A DNA stretch of 13,204 bases from assembly GCA_035525905.1 (NCBI GenBank), contig DATLDK010000076.1, positions 1 to 13,204 on the forward strand. The letters are read 5' to 3'. Both the position numbers and the translations under genes were made by a program. The notes under the pieces are model-generated. The model did no database searches and was not told the origin of the DNA. It saw only the letters and a list, made by a program, of their open reading frames with translations. Numbering within the stretch: position 1 is the first letter of the stretch; every line of letters begins with the position of its first letter. The DNA is from Gaiellasilicea sp035525905 (GTDB lineage: Bacteria > Actinomycetota > Thermoleophilia > Gaiellales > Gaiellaceae). Shown in pieces: positions 1 through 7,769 of the stretch.

Positions 1-1
1 C

Positions 2-847
2 ACGCAGCAATACCCGTACAGCATCGTCGCCTTCCGCAAGGCCGTCAGCCAGGCGATCGATCGGAACAAGGTCTCGAAGCTGGGCGAGTACGGCTACGCG
101 CCCGCCACCGACGCGATCGGCCTCAGGGGCCTCTTCCCCTCCTGGCTCGACAAGACCGTCGCCGCCAAGGCGAAGGCACTCGCCTCCTACCAGCCGACCG
201 CGGCGAAGAAGCTCCTGACCGACGCCGGCTTCACCTACAAGGGGAGCGACCTCTACGACCCCAAGGGCAACCGCGTCAAGTTCGAGATCCACGTCATCTC
301 CGGCTGGTCGGACTGGGTCGCCTCGCTCCAGATCATCACCAAGAACCTGCAGGACATCGGCATCGACGCCAGCGTCAAGCTGCAGCCGGACTGGGGCTCC
401 TGGTTCCCGAACGCCACCAGCACGAAGGTCGTCACGCTGATGTGGCAGACGGCCGCAACCGGATCGCCGTTCGGGTTCTTCTTCAACAACATGCACAAGA
501 ACACGTTCGTGCCGTCCGGCCAGGACGCGGTGAACACGGGCAACTTCGCCCACTTCCAGAGCGCCAAGGCCACGACCCTGCTCGACCAGTGGAAGTCGAC
601 CCTCAGCGTCGCGACCCAGAAGAAGCTGACGACGCAGCTCTCGAGCCTCTGGCTCGACCAGCTGCCCGTCGTGCCGCTCTTCATCGGGCCGCAGTGGTCG
701 ACGTACTCCACCAAGTTCTTCCACTGCTTCCCGACGCCGAAGAGTTTCTACACGCGTCCGATCTACAACTCCTTCCCCGACAACGTCGTCTCGCTGACCC
801 GCATCTGCTCCGGCGGGCGAGCCGAGCCGAACAGCCCGATCCAGTAG
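2..847 (+). CDS. ABC transporter substrate-binding protein, family 5 (3' part)
   Basis: This is the C-terminal 281 residues of an extracellular solute-binding protein of the SBP_bac_5 (DppA/OppA-like) family; the start lies before the window. The visible part opens with a typical family-5 segment (FRKAVSQAIDRNKV, residues 11-24 of the fragment), continues with a helix/strand region (AAKKLLTDAGF) and ends with the usual late motif LPVVPLFIGPQW followed by a short tail. Full members are usually about 500-600 residues with a lipoprotein or Sec signal, so roughly half is missing. It should capture the solute outside the membrane and deliver it to the permeases encoded just downstream. Family-5 proteins bind peptides, but also cello-oligosaccharides, nickel and glycosides. 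The sugar enzymes later in the operon suggest a carbohydrate ligand here (inference). Stop TAG at 845-847. Confidence 0.93.
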   Translation, partial: TQQYPYSIVAFRKAVSQAIDRNKVSKLGEYGYAPATDAIGLRGLFPSWLDKTVAAKAKALASYQPTAAKKLLTDAGFTYKGSDLYDPKGNRVKFEIHVISGWSDWVASLQIITKNLQDIGIDASVKLQPDWGSWFPNATSTKVVTLMWQTAATGSPFGFFFNNMHKNTFVPSGQDAVNTGNFAHFQSAKATTLLDQWKSTLSVATQKKLTTQLSSLWLDQLPVVPLFIGPQWSTYSTKFFHCFPTPKSFYTRPIYNSFPDNVVSLTRICSGGRAEPNSPIQ

Positions 848-858
848 TCCTCTCCAGG

Positions 859-893
859 CGCCGGTGGGCGGGCGGCAACCCCGCCCACCGGCG
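859..893 (+). promoter_or_regulatory. Perfect hairpin between binding-protein and permease genes
   Basis: A perfect inverted repeat: left arm CGCCGGTGGGCGGG (859-872), 7-nt loop CGGCAAC, right arm CCCGCCCACCGGCG (880-893). The 14-bp, almost all-GC stem lies 11 bp after the binding-protein stop and 17 bp before the permease start. No T-run follows the stem, so it is not a canonical intrinsic terminator. The likely role (inference) is 3'-end protection of binding-protein mRNA or partial attenuation, giving more binding protein than membrane components, as known for malE-malF and other binding-protein operons. Confidence 0.8.
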
Positions 894-910
894 AGAATCG
901 GACTGACGCG

Positions 911-1897
911 ATGCGCTACCTCCTTCGACGCCTCGGTTTCTACGCCATCGCCCTGTGGGGCGCGGTGACGCTGAACTTCTTGCTGCCGAGGCTTGCGCCG
1001 GGCTCCCCCATCGACGGGCTGATGGCGCGGCTGCCTCCCTCCCAGCTCGCAGCGAACCCGCACATGGTCGAGAACCTCCGCGCCTACCTCGACGTCCAGC
1101 AGCAGCCCTTGCCGCAGGCCTATCTGGGCTACCTGAAGCAGCTCGCGACGGGCGACTTCGGCGTCTCGACCTCGAACTTCCCCGCGCCGGTCTCGGACGT
1201 GATCGGCCGGGTGCTGCCGTACTCGATCTTCCTCGTCGGCACCGCGTTCCTGCTCTCGTTCCTCCTCGGCACGACGATCGGGATGATCGCCGCTTGGCGT
1301 CGCGGCGGCATCGTCGACAACCTGCTGACGCCGACGTTCATGTCGCTCGGAGCCTTCCCTGCGTTCTTCAGCTCCCTGCTCGCCGTCTACTTCCTCGGTC
1401 TCAAGCTGGGCTGGTTCCCGATCCAGCACGCCTATGACCTCGGGCTGTCGCCAGGGTTCGACTGGGCGTTCCTGTCGAGCGCGTTCAGACACGCGCAGCT
1501 GCCGATCCTGATCATCGTCCTCGTCTACGCGGGCGGCTGGTTGCTCGGCATGCGCAACGTCATGATCAACACGGTCGAGGAGGACTACGTCGGCCTCGCC
1601 CACGCGAAGGGACTGCGCGATTGGCGCGTGATGACGCACTACGCCGGCCGGAACGCGGTGCTCGCCCCGCTGACCGGATTCGCCGCCCAATTCGGATCGG
1701 CCGTCGGCGGGCTCATCTTCATCGAGTACGTCTTCAGCTACCCCGGCGCCGGTCTCACCCTCCAGCAGGCCGCCCTCGGCTCGGACTACCCCCTGGCGCA
1801 GACGCTGCTCCTCTTCTTCGCCGTGTGCGTGCTCGTCGCGAACCTCGTCATGGACCTCCTCTACGTCGTCCTCGACCCCCGCGTGCGCACCGGATGA
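911..1897 (+). CDS. ABC transporter permease, DppB/OppB type
   Basis: A 328-residue inner-membrane permease of the binding-protein-dependent transport family (BPD_transp_1), DppB/OppB branch. It starts MRYLLRRLGFYAIALWGAVT, the standard basic stretch followed by TM1. A periplasmic loop (about 30-100) follows, then a block of five further hydrophobic segments between about 104 and 320. The cytoplasmic EAA loop that contacts the ATPases is at 223-241 (EEDYVGLAHAKGLRDWRVM), and the C-terminus is the family-typical LYVVLDPRVR. The length is normal. The ATG at 911 has no good Shine-Dalgarno; the hairpin 17 bp upstream is the only notable leader element. The stop overlaps the next start as ATGA, implying translational coupling. 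It pairs with the following permease to form the translocation path. Confidence 0.95.
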   Translation: MRYLLRRLGFYAIALWGAVTLNFLLPRLAPGSPIDGLMARLPPSQLAANPHMVENLRAYLDVQQQPLPQAYLGYLKQLATGDFGVSTSNFPAPVSDVIGRVLPYSIFLVGTAFLLSFLLGTTIGMIAAWRRGGIVDNLLTPTFMSLGAFPAFFSSLLAVYFLGLKLGWFPIQHAYDLGLSPGFDWAFLSSAFRHAQLPILIIVLVYAGGWLLGMRNVMINTVEEDYVGLAHAKGLRDWRVMTHYAGRNAVLAPLTGFAAQFGSAVGGLIFIEYVFSYPGAGLTLQQAALGSDYPLAQTLLLFFAVCVLVANLVMDLLYVVLDPRVRTG

Positions 1898-2904
1898 GCA
1901 ACATCGCTCCGCTCGAGCCCGTCGGCCCGTCGCTCTCCGACGAGCCGGTCGGGCCGCTCGCGCTTCCGTCGTCGCGTCGCCGTCGCGGCTTCGGCCTGCC
2001 GGTCTGGGCCCGCTTGCTGCTCGGGAACCGCAAGTCCTGCGCGGGCATCATCGTCTTCGCCGGCATCGTCGGGGCGGCAGTCGCCGCGCCGTGGCTGGCA
2101 CAGAACTCCCCCACCGACCTCGTCGGCCTGCCGGGCCAGCCGCCGAACCGCGACTTCTGGTTCGGCACCACAGACCAGGGTTACGACGTCTTCTCCCAGG
2201 TGGTCTGGGGCGCGCGGACGTCGCTCACCGTCGCCGCCTGCGCGGCGATCGCGTCGACGGTGATCGCCACGACGCTGGGGCTCCTCGCGGCGTACAGCGG
2301 CGGGTGGATCGACGACGTCATCAACCTGATCACGAACGTCTTCCTCGTCATCCCGACGCTGCCGCTCCTGATCGTGATCTCGGCCTTCGTCCCGACGCGC
2401 GGGCCGCTGATCATGGTGCTGATCCTCGGGTTCACCACCTGGGCGATCGAGGCGAGGATCCTGCGGAGCCAGGCGCTCTCGATCGTCAAGCGCGATTTCG
2501 TGCAGGCGGCCAAGGTCGCCGGCGAGGGCACCTGGGGGATCATCTGGCGCGAGATCATGCCGAACATGGTCAGCCGCATCGCGGCCGGCTTCGTCTTCGT
2601 CTTCTACGGCTCGATCATCTTCGCGGCGGGCCTCGAGTTCCTCGGCTTCGGCGACGTGAACGGCACGAGCTGGGGCGTGATCCTCTACTGGGCGCAGAAC
2701 AACTCGACCGTGCTCCAGGGCGCCTGGTGGCACTTCGTCTTCCCCGGCCTCGCGATCGCGCTCACCGTCGCCGCTCTCGTCTTTATCAACTACGGCGTCG
2801 ACGAGCTCTCCAATCCGCGCCTGCGCGGTCCGCGGCGCAAGCGCCGCGCGTTGCTCGGACTCGTGAGCGGCCGCCCCGCGGTGCGTGCGGAGGAAGCCAG
2901 ATGA
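1894..2904 (+). CDS. ABC transporter permease, DppC/OppC type
   Basis: A 336-residue second permease. A proline-rich, then arginine-rich cytoplasmic N-terminus (about 1-45) leads into TM1 (about 49-68). The DppC-type extracytoplasmic segment FGTTDQGYDVFSQVVWGART (90-109) corresponds to the family signature GTDxxGRDvfSrvi.GaR, and BPD_transp_1 helices follow. The EAA loop is at about 201-224 (DFVQAAKVAGEGTWG). The arginine/lysine-rich C-terminal tail (311-336) is slightly longer than usual. The ATG at 1894 was chosen because it overlaps the previous stop by 4 bp (ATGA) and gives a full-length family N-terminus; the frame stays open further upstream, but that part is the shadow of the first permease. 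It should form the membrane heterodimer with the upstream product. Confidence 0.95.
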   Translation: MSNIAPLEPVGPSLSDEPVGPLALPSSRRRRGFGLPVWARLLLGNRKSCAGIIVFAGIVGAAVAAPWLAQNSPTDLVGLPGQPPNRDFWFGTTDQGYDVFSQVVWGARTSLTVAACAAIASTVIATTLGLLAAYSGGWIDDVINLITNVFLVIPTLPLLIVISAFVPTRGPLIMVLILGFTTWAIEARILRSQALSIVKRDFVQAAKVAGEGTWGIIWREIMPNMVSRIAAGFVFVFYGSIIFAAGLEFLGFGDVNGTSWGVILYWAQNNSTVLQGAWWHFVFPGLAIALTVAALVFINYGVDELSNPRLRGPRRKRRALLGLVSGRPAVRAEEAR

Positions 2905-3935
2905 CGGACATGCTCGACCACCCGATGCGCGAGGCTCCTGCGGTGGAGAAGGAATCTCTCGTCGAGTTGCGGGAGCTCGTGGTCGACTACGAGATCCCGG
3001 GCCGGCGCGTGCGCGCCATCGACCACATCGACCTCACCATCCACGCGGGCGAGATCGTCGGGCTCGCGGGCGAGTCGGGGTGCGGCAAGACGACGACGGG
3101 CAACGCGATCCTCCAGATCCTGCGCGAGCCGGCGCGAATCACGAACGGACAGATCCTTTTCCAGGGCGAGGATCTTGTCGCGCTCAGCCGTGAGCAGCTG
3201 CGCCGCTTCCGCTGGCGCAACGTCTCGATGGTCTTCCAGAGCGCCATGAACTCGCTTAATCCCGTCATGCGCGTGGGCGACCAGTTCGTCGACATGATGC
3301 ACGCGCACCAGCGGATCTCGAAGCGGCACGCGCTGGCGCAGGCCGGCGAATTGCTCCGCATGGTCGGCATCGACCCGGACCGCACGCGGTCGTACCCGCA
3401 CGAGCTTTCGGGCGGCATGCGTCAGCGAGTGATCATCGCGATGGCGCTCGCCCTCAAGCCCGAGCTCGTGATCATGGACGAGCCGACCACCGCGCTCGAC
3501 GTCGTCGTCCAGCGCGAGATCCTCCAGCAGATCGACGCCCTCAAGCGGGAGCTCGACTTCGCGGTCCTCTTCATCACGCACGATCTCTCGCTCCTGCTCG
3601 AGTTCGCCGACCGCATCGCGATCATGTACGCCGGCGAGATCGTGGAATCGGCGCCGGCAGCGGAGCTGTACCGCGCGCCGCAGCACCCCTACACCCAAGG
3701 TCTGATGGGCTCGTTCCCACCGCTCACGGGCCCGATCGAGCGCATGATCGGCATTCCCGGCTCGCCGCCGGACCTGTCCAACCCGCCCACCGGCTGCCGC
3801 TTCCATCCGCGCTGTCCGCACTGCCGGTCCGAGGACGCCGTGCTGTACGAGCGGCAGATCGCGGACCGGCCTGTGCTGAAGCCCGTGGGGACGGATCACC
3901 TGGTCGCCTGTCACCTCGTCGAGGAGGGCCTGTGA
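2901..3935 (+). CDS. ABC transporter ATP-binding protein, DppD/OppD type
   Basis: A 344-residue cytoplasmic ATPase of the oligopeptide/nickel importer subfamily. Walker A is GESGCGKT (57-64), the Q-loop glutamine is Q113 (VFQSAMNSLNP), the signature is LSGGM (169-173), Walker B is LVIMDE (189-194), and the H-loop histidine is H227 (ITHD). The C-terminal oligo_HPY extension contains HPYTQGLMGSFP (262-273) and a Cys-rich tail with C299, C305, C308 and C337. In OppD-type proteins four cysteines in this tail can ligate an iron-sulfur cluster. Here the third cysteine sits only three residues after the second, closer than in the sister ATPase. The start is supported by GGAGGA at 2889-2894, six nt before ATG, and by a 4-bp overlap with the previous gene. 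Confidence 0.96.
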   Translation: MTDMLDHPMREAPAVEKESLVELRELVVDYEIPGRRVRAIDHIDLTIHAGEIVGLAGESGCGKTTTGNAILQILREPARITNGQILFQGEDLVALSREQLRRFRWRNVSMVFQSAMNSLNPVMRVGDQFVDMMHAHQRISKRHALAQAGELLRMVGIDPDRTRSYPHELSGGMRQRVIIAMALALKPELVIMDEPTTALDVVVQREILQQIDALKRELDFAVLFITHDLSLLLEFADRIAIMYAGEIVESAPAAELYRAPQHPYTQGLMGSFPPLTGPIERMIGIPGSPPDLSNPPTGCRFHPRCPHCRSEDAVLYERQIADRPVLKPVGTDHLVACHLVEEGL

Positions 3936-4918
3936 GCACCGCGCTCGACGTCCATGGGCTGACCAAGCACTTCTCGACTGGCGGCGCTCGCCTCTTCTCG
4001 GGCAGGCGAAAGGTCCATGCGGTCGACGACGTCAGCTTCTCCCTCCGCCCGGGCACGATCACGGCGCTCGTCGGGGAGAGCGGGAGCGGCAAGAGCACCG
4101 TTGCCCGGATCCTCGCGAGGCTGCACGATCCGACAGGTGGCTCAGTGCTCTTCGACGGACAGGATGCGACTCGCTCGGAGATCCTCCGCTACCGCTCGCA
4201 GGTGCAGATGATCTTCCAGGACCCCTTCGGCTCGCTGAATCCCGTCAAGACCGTCGCGCACCACATCGAGCGGCCGCTCCTGATCCACGGCATCGTCCGG
4301 AAGAAGGACGTCGCGGAGCGCGTCCGCGAGCTGCTCACGACGGTCGGGCTCGTGCCGCCCGAGCACATCGCGCGGAAGTACCCGCACGAGCTCTCCGGCG
4401 GCCAACGCCAGCGCGTCGCGATCGCCCGCGCGCTCGCAGTGGAGCCGCGCGTCATCCTGGCGGACGAGCCGACGTCGATGCTGGACGTCTCGATCCGGAT
4501 CGGGATCCTGAACCTCATGCTCGCGCTCAAGGAGGAGCGCGAGCTCGCCTTCCTGTACGTCACGCACGACCTCGCGAGCGCCCGCTACGTCGCCGACGAG
4601 ATGCTCGTCATGTACGCCGGGCAGATCGTCGAGCAGGGCCCGACGGAGGACGTGCTGCAGAACCCGCTCCACCCGTACACGCGGCTGCTCCTCTCAGCAG
4701 TCCCCGATCCGCGGGCCGGCCTTCGCCTCGCGGATGTCTCGGCACGGGGTTCGCACCACTCCGGCATCGACCCCGTCGCAGGCTGCCGCTTCGTGGAGCG
4801 CTGTCCGCTCGCGATCTCCCTCTGCCGGCAGCGCACCCCCGAGCTCGTCGAAGCCCGCCCTGGACAGGGCGCGCGTTGTCACGTCACGGCGCCCGCACCG
4901 GAAGTCCTGCATGCCTGA
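3932..4918 (+). CDS. ABC transporter ATP-binding protein, DppF/OppF type
   Basis: A 328-residue second ATPase; it forms a heterodimeric engine with the upstream one. Walker A is GESGSGKS (48-55), the Q-loop is Q96 (IFQDPFGSLNP), the signature is LSGGQ (154-158), Walker B is VILADE (174-179) and the switch histidine is H212. The oligo_HPY tail has HPYTRLLLSAVP (247-258) and four cysteines, C285, C291, C298 and C316, in the common C-x5-C-x6-C spacing. Start GTG overlaps the previous TGA as GTGA; GAGG at 3921-3924 is the likely ribosome binding site. An insert-like stretch (ARLFSGRRKVHAV, 19-31) before the Walker A domain is common in DppF. It ends 8 bp inside the next gene. Confidence 0.96.
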   Translation: MSTALDVHGLTKHFSTGGARLFSGRRKVHAVDDVSFSLRPGTITALVGESGSGKSTVARILARLHDPTGGSVLFDGQDATRSEILRYRSQVQMIFQDPFGSLNPVKTVAHHIERPLLIHGIVRKKDVAERVRELLTTVGLVPPEHIARKYPHELSGGQRQRVAIARALAVEPRVILADEPTSMLDVSIRIGILNLMLALKEERELAFLYVTHDLASARYVADEMLVMYAGQIVEQGPTEDVLQNPLHPYTRLLLSAVPDPRAGLRLADVSARGSHHSGIDPVAGCRFVERCPLAISLCRQRTPELVEARPGQGARCHVTAPAPEVLHA

Positions 4919-5666
4919 GACCGCCCGTGCCCGCATCGGCCTGATGCTCTACACCGTGCGGGAGGACTGCGCGCGCGCGTTCGAGCCCACGGTCCGCGAA
5001 GTCGCGCGCATGGGCTATGAGGGCGTGGAGCTGTTCGATCTCCACGGACACGAGCCCGCGGAGGTGGCGTCTTGGCTCGCCGACACCGGGCTCTCGGTCA
5101 GCAGCCGACACGCGTCGCTGGAGGCTGTCGAGTCGCAGCTGCCGACCCTCGCCGACGAGGCCGGCGTCCTGGGTTGGCGGCGCCTAGTCGTTGCCTGGGC
5201 GGATCCTTCCGAGCTCGGGCCGGCCCTCGTCGGACGCCTCGCCGCGGCGGCCGCAGCCGCTGCAGCGCATGGGCTCGAGCTCGGGTTCCACAACCACGAC
5301 GCAGAGGTGCGTCCGCGCGGCGGCGGCGGGAGCTTCCTGGACGAGCTGCTGACGGCCGACGATGTGTTCCTGGAGCTCGATCTCGGCTGGGCGTGGTACG
5401 GCGGGGCCGACCCGGTCTCCCTGCTGGAGCGCTTCGCCGGCCGCTGCCCGCTCGTGCACGTAAAGGACTTCTCCAGCGCCGAGCCCGGCTCGTTCACTCC
5501 TGTCGGCGACGGCGCGGTCGGCTACGAACTGGTGGCTCCGGCGGCGATCGGCGCCGGAGCCGAATGGCTGCTCGTCGAGCAGGACGAGACGGAAGGCCGG
5601 GCGCTCGACGCGGCGAAGCGGTCGCTCGAGGCTCTCACGTCCATGCTCACCGAGGTGCCCGCATGA
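4911..5666 (+). CDS. Sugar phosphate isomerase/epimerase (xylose isomerase-like TIM barrel)
   Basis: A 251-residue AP_endonuc_2/xylose-isomerase-like TIM barrel. Family landmarks in order: GLMLYTVRED at strand 1 (10-19), MGYEGVELFD (34-43), the LGFHNHD strand (124-130), LELDLGWAWYGGADP (154-168), PLVHVKDF (180-187), VGDG (198-201) and EWLLVEQDE (218-226). D157, H183 and E223 are good candidates for three of the metal ligands, with a fourth near the HNHD strand. Such proteins isomerise or epimerise (keto)sugars, inosose or glycosides; the exact substrate cannot be read. A run of nine alanines (111-119) forms part of one barrel helix. The start ATG overlaps the ATPase gene by 8 bp, with GGAAG at 4900-4904 six nt upstream. 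Co-transcription with a transporter and an oxidoreductase implies processing of the imported compound. Confidence 0.88.
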   Translation: MPETARARIGLMLYTVREDCARAFEPTVREVARMGYEGVELFDLHGHEPAEVASWLADTGLSVSSRHASLEAVESQLPTLADEAGVLGWRRLVVAWADPSELGPALVGRLAAAAAAAAAHGLELGFHNHDAEVRPRGGGGSFLDELLTADDVFLELDLGWAWYGGADPVSLLERFAGRCPLVHVKDFSSAEPGSFTPVGDGAVGYELVAPAAIGAGAEWLLVEQDETEGRALDAAKRSLEALTSMLTEVPA

Positions 5667-6748
5667 ACTCGCCGGCGCAGGTGGGAGTGGTCGGCTGCGG
5701 CGTGATCAGCCGCCACTATGCGCAGAACGCGAAAGCGTTCGACTCCTTCGAGCTCGTCGCCTGCGCCGATCTCGACCATGCACAGGCACTGGCCTTCGCG
5801 GAAGCGCACGACGTCCGGGTCGCTGACCCCGAAGAGCTGATCGGGGACCCGTCGATCGACATCGTGCTCAACCTCACCCCACCGGCTGCCCACGCGAGCG
5901 TGATCCGTGCCTGCCTGGCGGCCGGCAAGCACGTGTACACGGAAAAACCGCTCGCAACTGAGGTCGCCGGCGCGGCCGAGCTCGTCGCCGAGGCGGACCG
6001 GCTCGGACTGCGGATCGGGTGCGCCCCGGACACGTTTCTGGGAAGCGCCTACCAGGCGGGCCGCGCGCTCCTGGACGAGGGCGCGATCGGTGAGCCGCTG
6101 TCGGTCAGCGCCGCCGTCCTCGTCGGCGCCCAGGAGTCCTGGCACCCCAATCCGGACATCTTCTTCGCCGACGGGGCCGGCCCGCTGCTGGACATGGGCC
6201 CGTACTACCTCACCGCGATCGTCTCACTGCTCGGGCCGGTCGCGCGGGTCGCCGGATTCGCGTCGATGCGAACGCGGGAACGCGTGATCGAGATCGGAGC
6301 GCGCGCCGGCGAGCGCTTCGCGGTGGCGACACCGACGCACGCGACCGCCGCGATGGAGCTCGAGAGCGGGGTCACTGCCAACCTCGTGGCGAGCTTCGAG
6401 ACGAACGGTCAGTACGTCTGCGACCTCGAGGTACACGGCACGGACGGCGTCATCGCCTTCCCCGACCCGAACGGCTTTGCCGGCCCGGTCCGCATGCGCC
6501 GCGCCCGCGAGGACTGGCAGGAGGTTCCCTTCGCCGGCCGCGGCGAGCGCGACGCTCGGGGGATCGGCCTCCACGAGCTCGTCGAGGCGATCGCCGCCGA
6601 CCGGCCGGAGCGCGCGTCCGGAACCCTCGGACTGCATGTCGTCGATGTCGCCCGGGGCATCCTGGCCGCCGCGGCGGAGAGGCGCGTCGTCGAGATCGAG
6701 TCGCGTGCGCTGAAGCCCGAGGCGATGCCGGTTCCGACGATCGCTTGA
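5663..6748 (+). CDS. Gfo/Idh/MocA family NAD(P)-dependent oxidoreductase
   Basis: A 361-residue dehydrogenase. The N-terminal Rossmann domain has the dinucleotide motif GVVGCGVIS (8-16), an acidic residue after strand 2 (ACADLD, 33-38) that favours NAD(H), and the hallmark EKPLA (94-98) containing the catalytic lysine K95. The C-terminal Gfo_Idh_MocA domain carries GPLLDMGPYYLTAI (173-186). This is a subgroup variant in which tyrosine stands where many relatives have the histidine of DxGxH. Likely reaction: oxidation or reduction of a sugar hydroxyl/ketone, for example at C3 of a glycoside (inference). The start overlaps the isomerase stop as ATGA, with GAGGTG at 5652-5657 as the ribosome binding site. 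It is the last gene of the transporter operon; the pair isomerase plus Gfo/Idh/MocA next to an ABC importer recalls E. coli YcjR/YcjS. Confidence 0.92.
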   Translation: MNSPAQVGVVGCGVISRHYAQNAKAFDSFELVACADLDHAQALAFAEAHDVRVADPEELIGDPSIDIVLNLTPPAAHASVIRACLAAGKHVYTEKPLATEVAGAAELVAEADRLGLRIGCAPDTFLGSAYQAGRALLDEGAIGEPLSVSAAVLVGAQESWHPNPDIFFADGAGPLLDMGPYYLTAIVSLLGPVARVAGFASMRTRERVIEIGARAGERFAVATPTHATAAMELESGVTANLVASFETNGQYVCDLEVHGTDGVIAFPDPNGFAGPVRMRRAREDWQEVPFAGRGERDARGIGLHELVEAIAADRPERASGTLGLHVVDVARGILAAAAERRVVEIESRALKPEAMPVPTIA

Positions 6749-6750
6749 GC

Positions 6751-6756
6751 GATACT
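6751..6756 (+). promoter_or_regulatory. -10-like box GATACT for a leaderless corA transcript
   Basis: GATACT ends 7 nt before the GTG start of the CorA gene and begins two bases after the stop of the preceding oxidoreductase gene. No Shine-Dalgarno is visible before this GTG, which fits transcription starting at or next to the start codon. No convincing -35 hexamer is seen at 16-18 bp. Confidence 0.4.
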
Positions 6757-6763
6757 CACAGTC

Positions 6764-7732
6764 GTGATCGTGGACTGTGCGGTGTACGAGAACGGACTCC
6801 GGCGCGACGGCATCCTGCCGCTCGAGGGCGCATTCGAAGCCTCCCGCCACGAAGGCGCCTTCGTCTGGATCGGCCTCCACGAGCCGAGCGCTGACGAGTT
6901 CGACTCGGTACGGCGTGAGTTCGACCTGCACGAGCTCGCCGTGGAGGACGCGATCAAGGCGCACCAGCGGCCCAAGCTCGAGGCCTACGACGAGTCGCTC
7001 TTCCTCGTCCTCAAGACCGCGCGTTACCTCGAAGCCGAGGAGACCGTCGAGTTCGGCGAGATCCAGGTGTTCATCGGCGACGGCTTCATCATCACCGTGC
7101 GCCACGGAGAGACGGCGCTCCACGACGTGCGCCTGAGGATGGAGCAGCGTCCCGATCTCCTGGGCTGCGGCCCGGGCGCGGCGCTGTACGCGATCGTCGA
7201 CCGCATCGTCGACGACTACGCACCGGTCGCCGCAGGCCTCGACCGCGATATTCGCGAGATCGAGGGCGAGGTGTTCTCGCAGTCGCGCAACAACCAGGCC
7301 GAGCGCATCTACAAGCTCAAGCGCGAGGTGCTCGAGCTGCACGACGCCGTGGCCCCGCTCGTCAGCCCGGTCGACCGGCTCGCCCGGGGGCACCACGAGA
7401 TCGTCCATGAGGACGTCCGCGCGTACTTCCGTGACGTGCACGACCACCTGCTCAGAGTCGTCGCCGAGGTCGAGAGCTTCCGCGATCTGCTCACGAGCGT
7501 GCTGGCGGCGAACCTGACGCAGGTGAGCGTGCGCCAGAACGAGGACGTGCGGAGGATCTCGGCCTGGGCCGCGATCATTGCGATCCCGACGATGATCGCG
7601 GGGATCTACGGCATGAACTTCGAGCACATGCCGGAGCTCGCATCGCAATACGGCTATCCGATCGTGCTCGGCGTGATCCTGGCGGCTTGCGTGTCGCTGT
7701 ACACGTACTTCCGGCGGATCGGCTGGCTCTGA
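6764..7732 (+). CDS. corA: CorA-family divalent cation channel (Mg2+/Co2+)
   Basis: A 322-residue CorA-like channel. The large N-terminal cytoplasmic alpha/beta domain (about 1-160) is followed by a long charged helix (about 160-265, including SRNNQAERIYKLKREVLEL), the usual stalk. TM1 (about 266-283) ends in the diagnostic pore-entrance motif YGMNFEHMPE (282-291), TM2 spans about 298-315, and the C-terminus is short and basic (YFRRIGWL). Length is typical. It should form a pentamer in the inner membrane for Mg2+ or other divalent uptake. The GTG at 6764 gives the expected N-terminus; it has no ribosome binding site but a -10-like box 7 nt upstream. The 15-bp gap from the oxidoreductase also allows read-through from the ABC operon. 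Confidence 0.94.
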   Translation: MIVDCAVYENGLRRDGILPLEGAFEASRHEGAFVWIGLHEPSADEFDSVRREFDLHELAVEDAIKAHQRPKLEAYDESLFLVLKTARYLEAEETVEFGEIQVFIGDGFIITVRHGETALHDVRLRMEQRPDLLGCGPGAALYAIVDRIVDDYAPVAAGLDRDIREIEGEVFSQSRNNQAERIYKLKREVLELHDAVAPLVSPVDRLARGHHEIVHEDVRAYFRDVHDHLLRVVAEVESFRDLLTSVLAANLTQVSVRQNEDVRRISAWAAIIAIPTMIAGIYGMNFEHMPELASQYGYPIVLGVILAACVSLYTYFRRIGWL

Positions 7733-7738
7733 AGCAGT

Positions 7739-7769
7739 TTGCAATCTCCTCACACCGCCGCGGTACGGT
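7739..7769 (+). promoter_or_regulatory. Putative promoter of the secreted-protein gene, leaderless type
   Basis: TTGCAA at 7739-7744 (4 of 6 to the -35 consensus) and TACGGT at 7764-7769 (fits the actinobacterial TANNNT -10), with a rather long spacer of 19 bp. The -10 box ends 7 nt before the ATG at 7777 and there is no Shine-Dalgarno, so the transcript probably begins at the start codon. Confidence 0.5.

Noticed and set aside
1861..2733. 290-codon minus-strand frame opposite the DppC-type permease
   Set aside because: Extremely Asp/Arg-rich translation, typical of reading the complement of a high-GC membrane-protein gene.
2091..2900. Upstream extension of the first ATPase reading frame into the permease gene
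   Set aside because: The extension is Arg/Pro/Asp-rich nonsense; the ATG at 2901 has a good ribosome binding site and the usual ATGA overlap.
2790..3914. 374-codon minus-strand frame opposite the first ATPase gene
   Set aside because: Complementary shadow of a clear ATPase with all motifs; its product is a charge-biased sequence without recognisable features.
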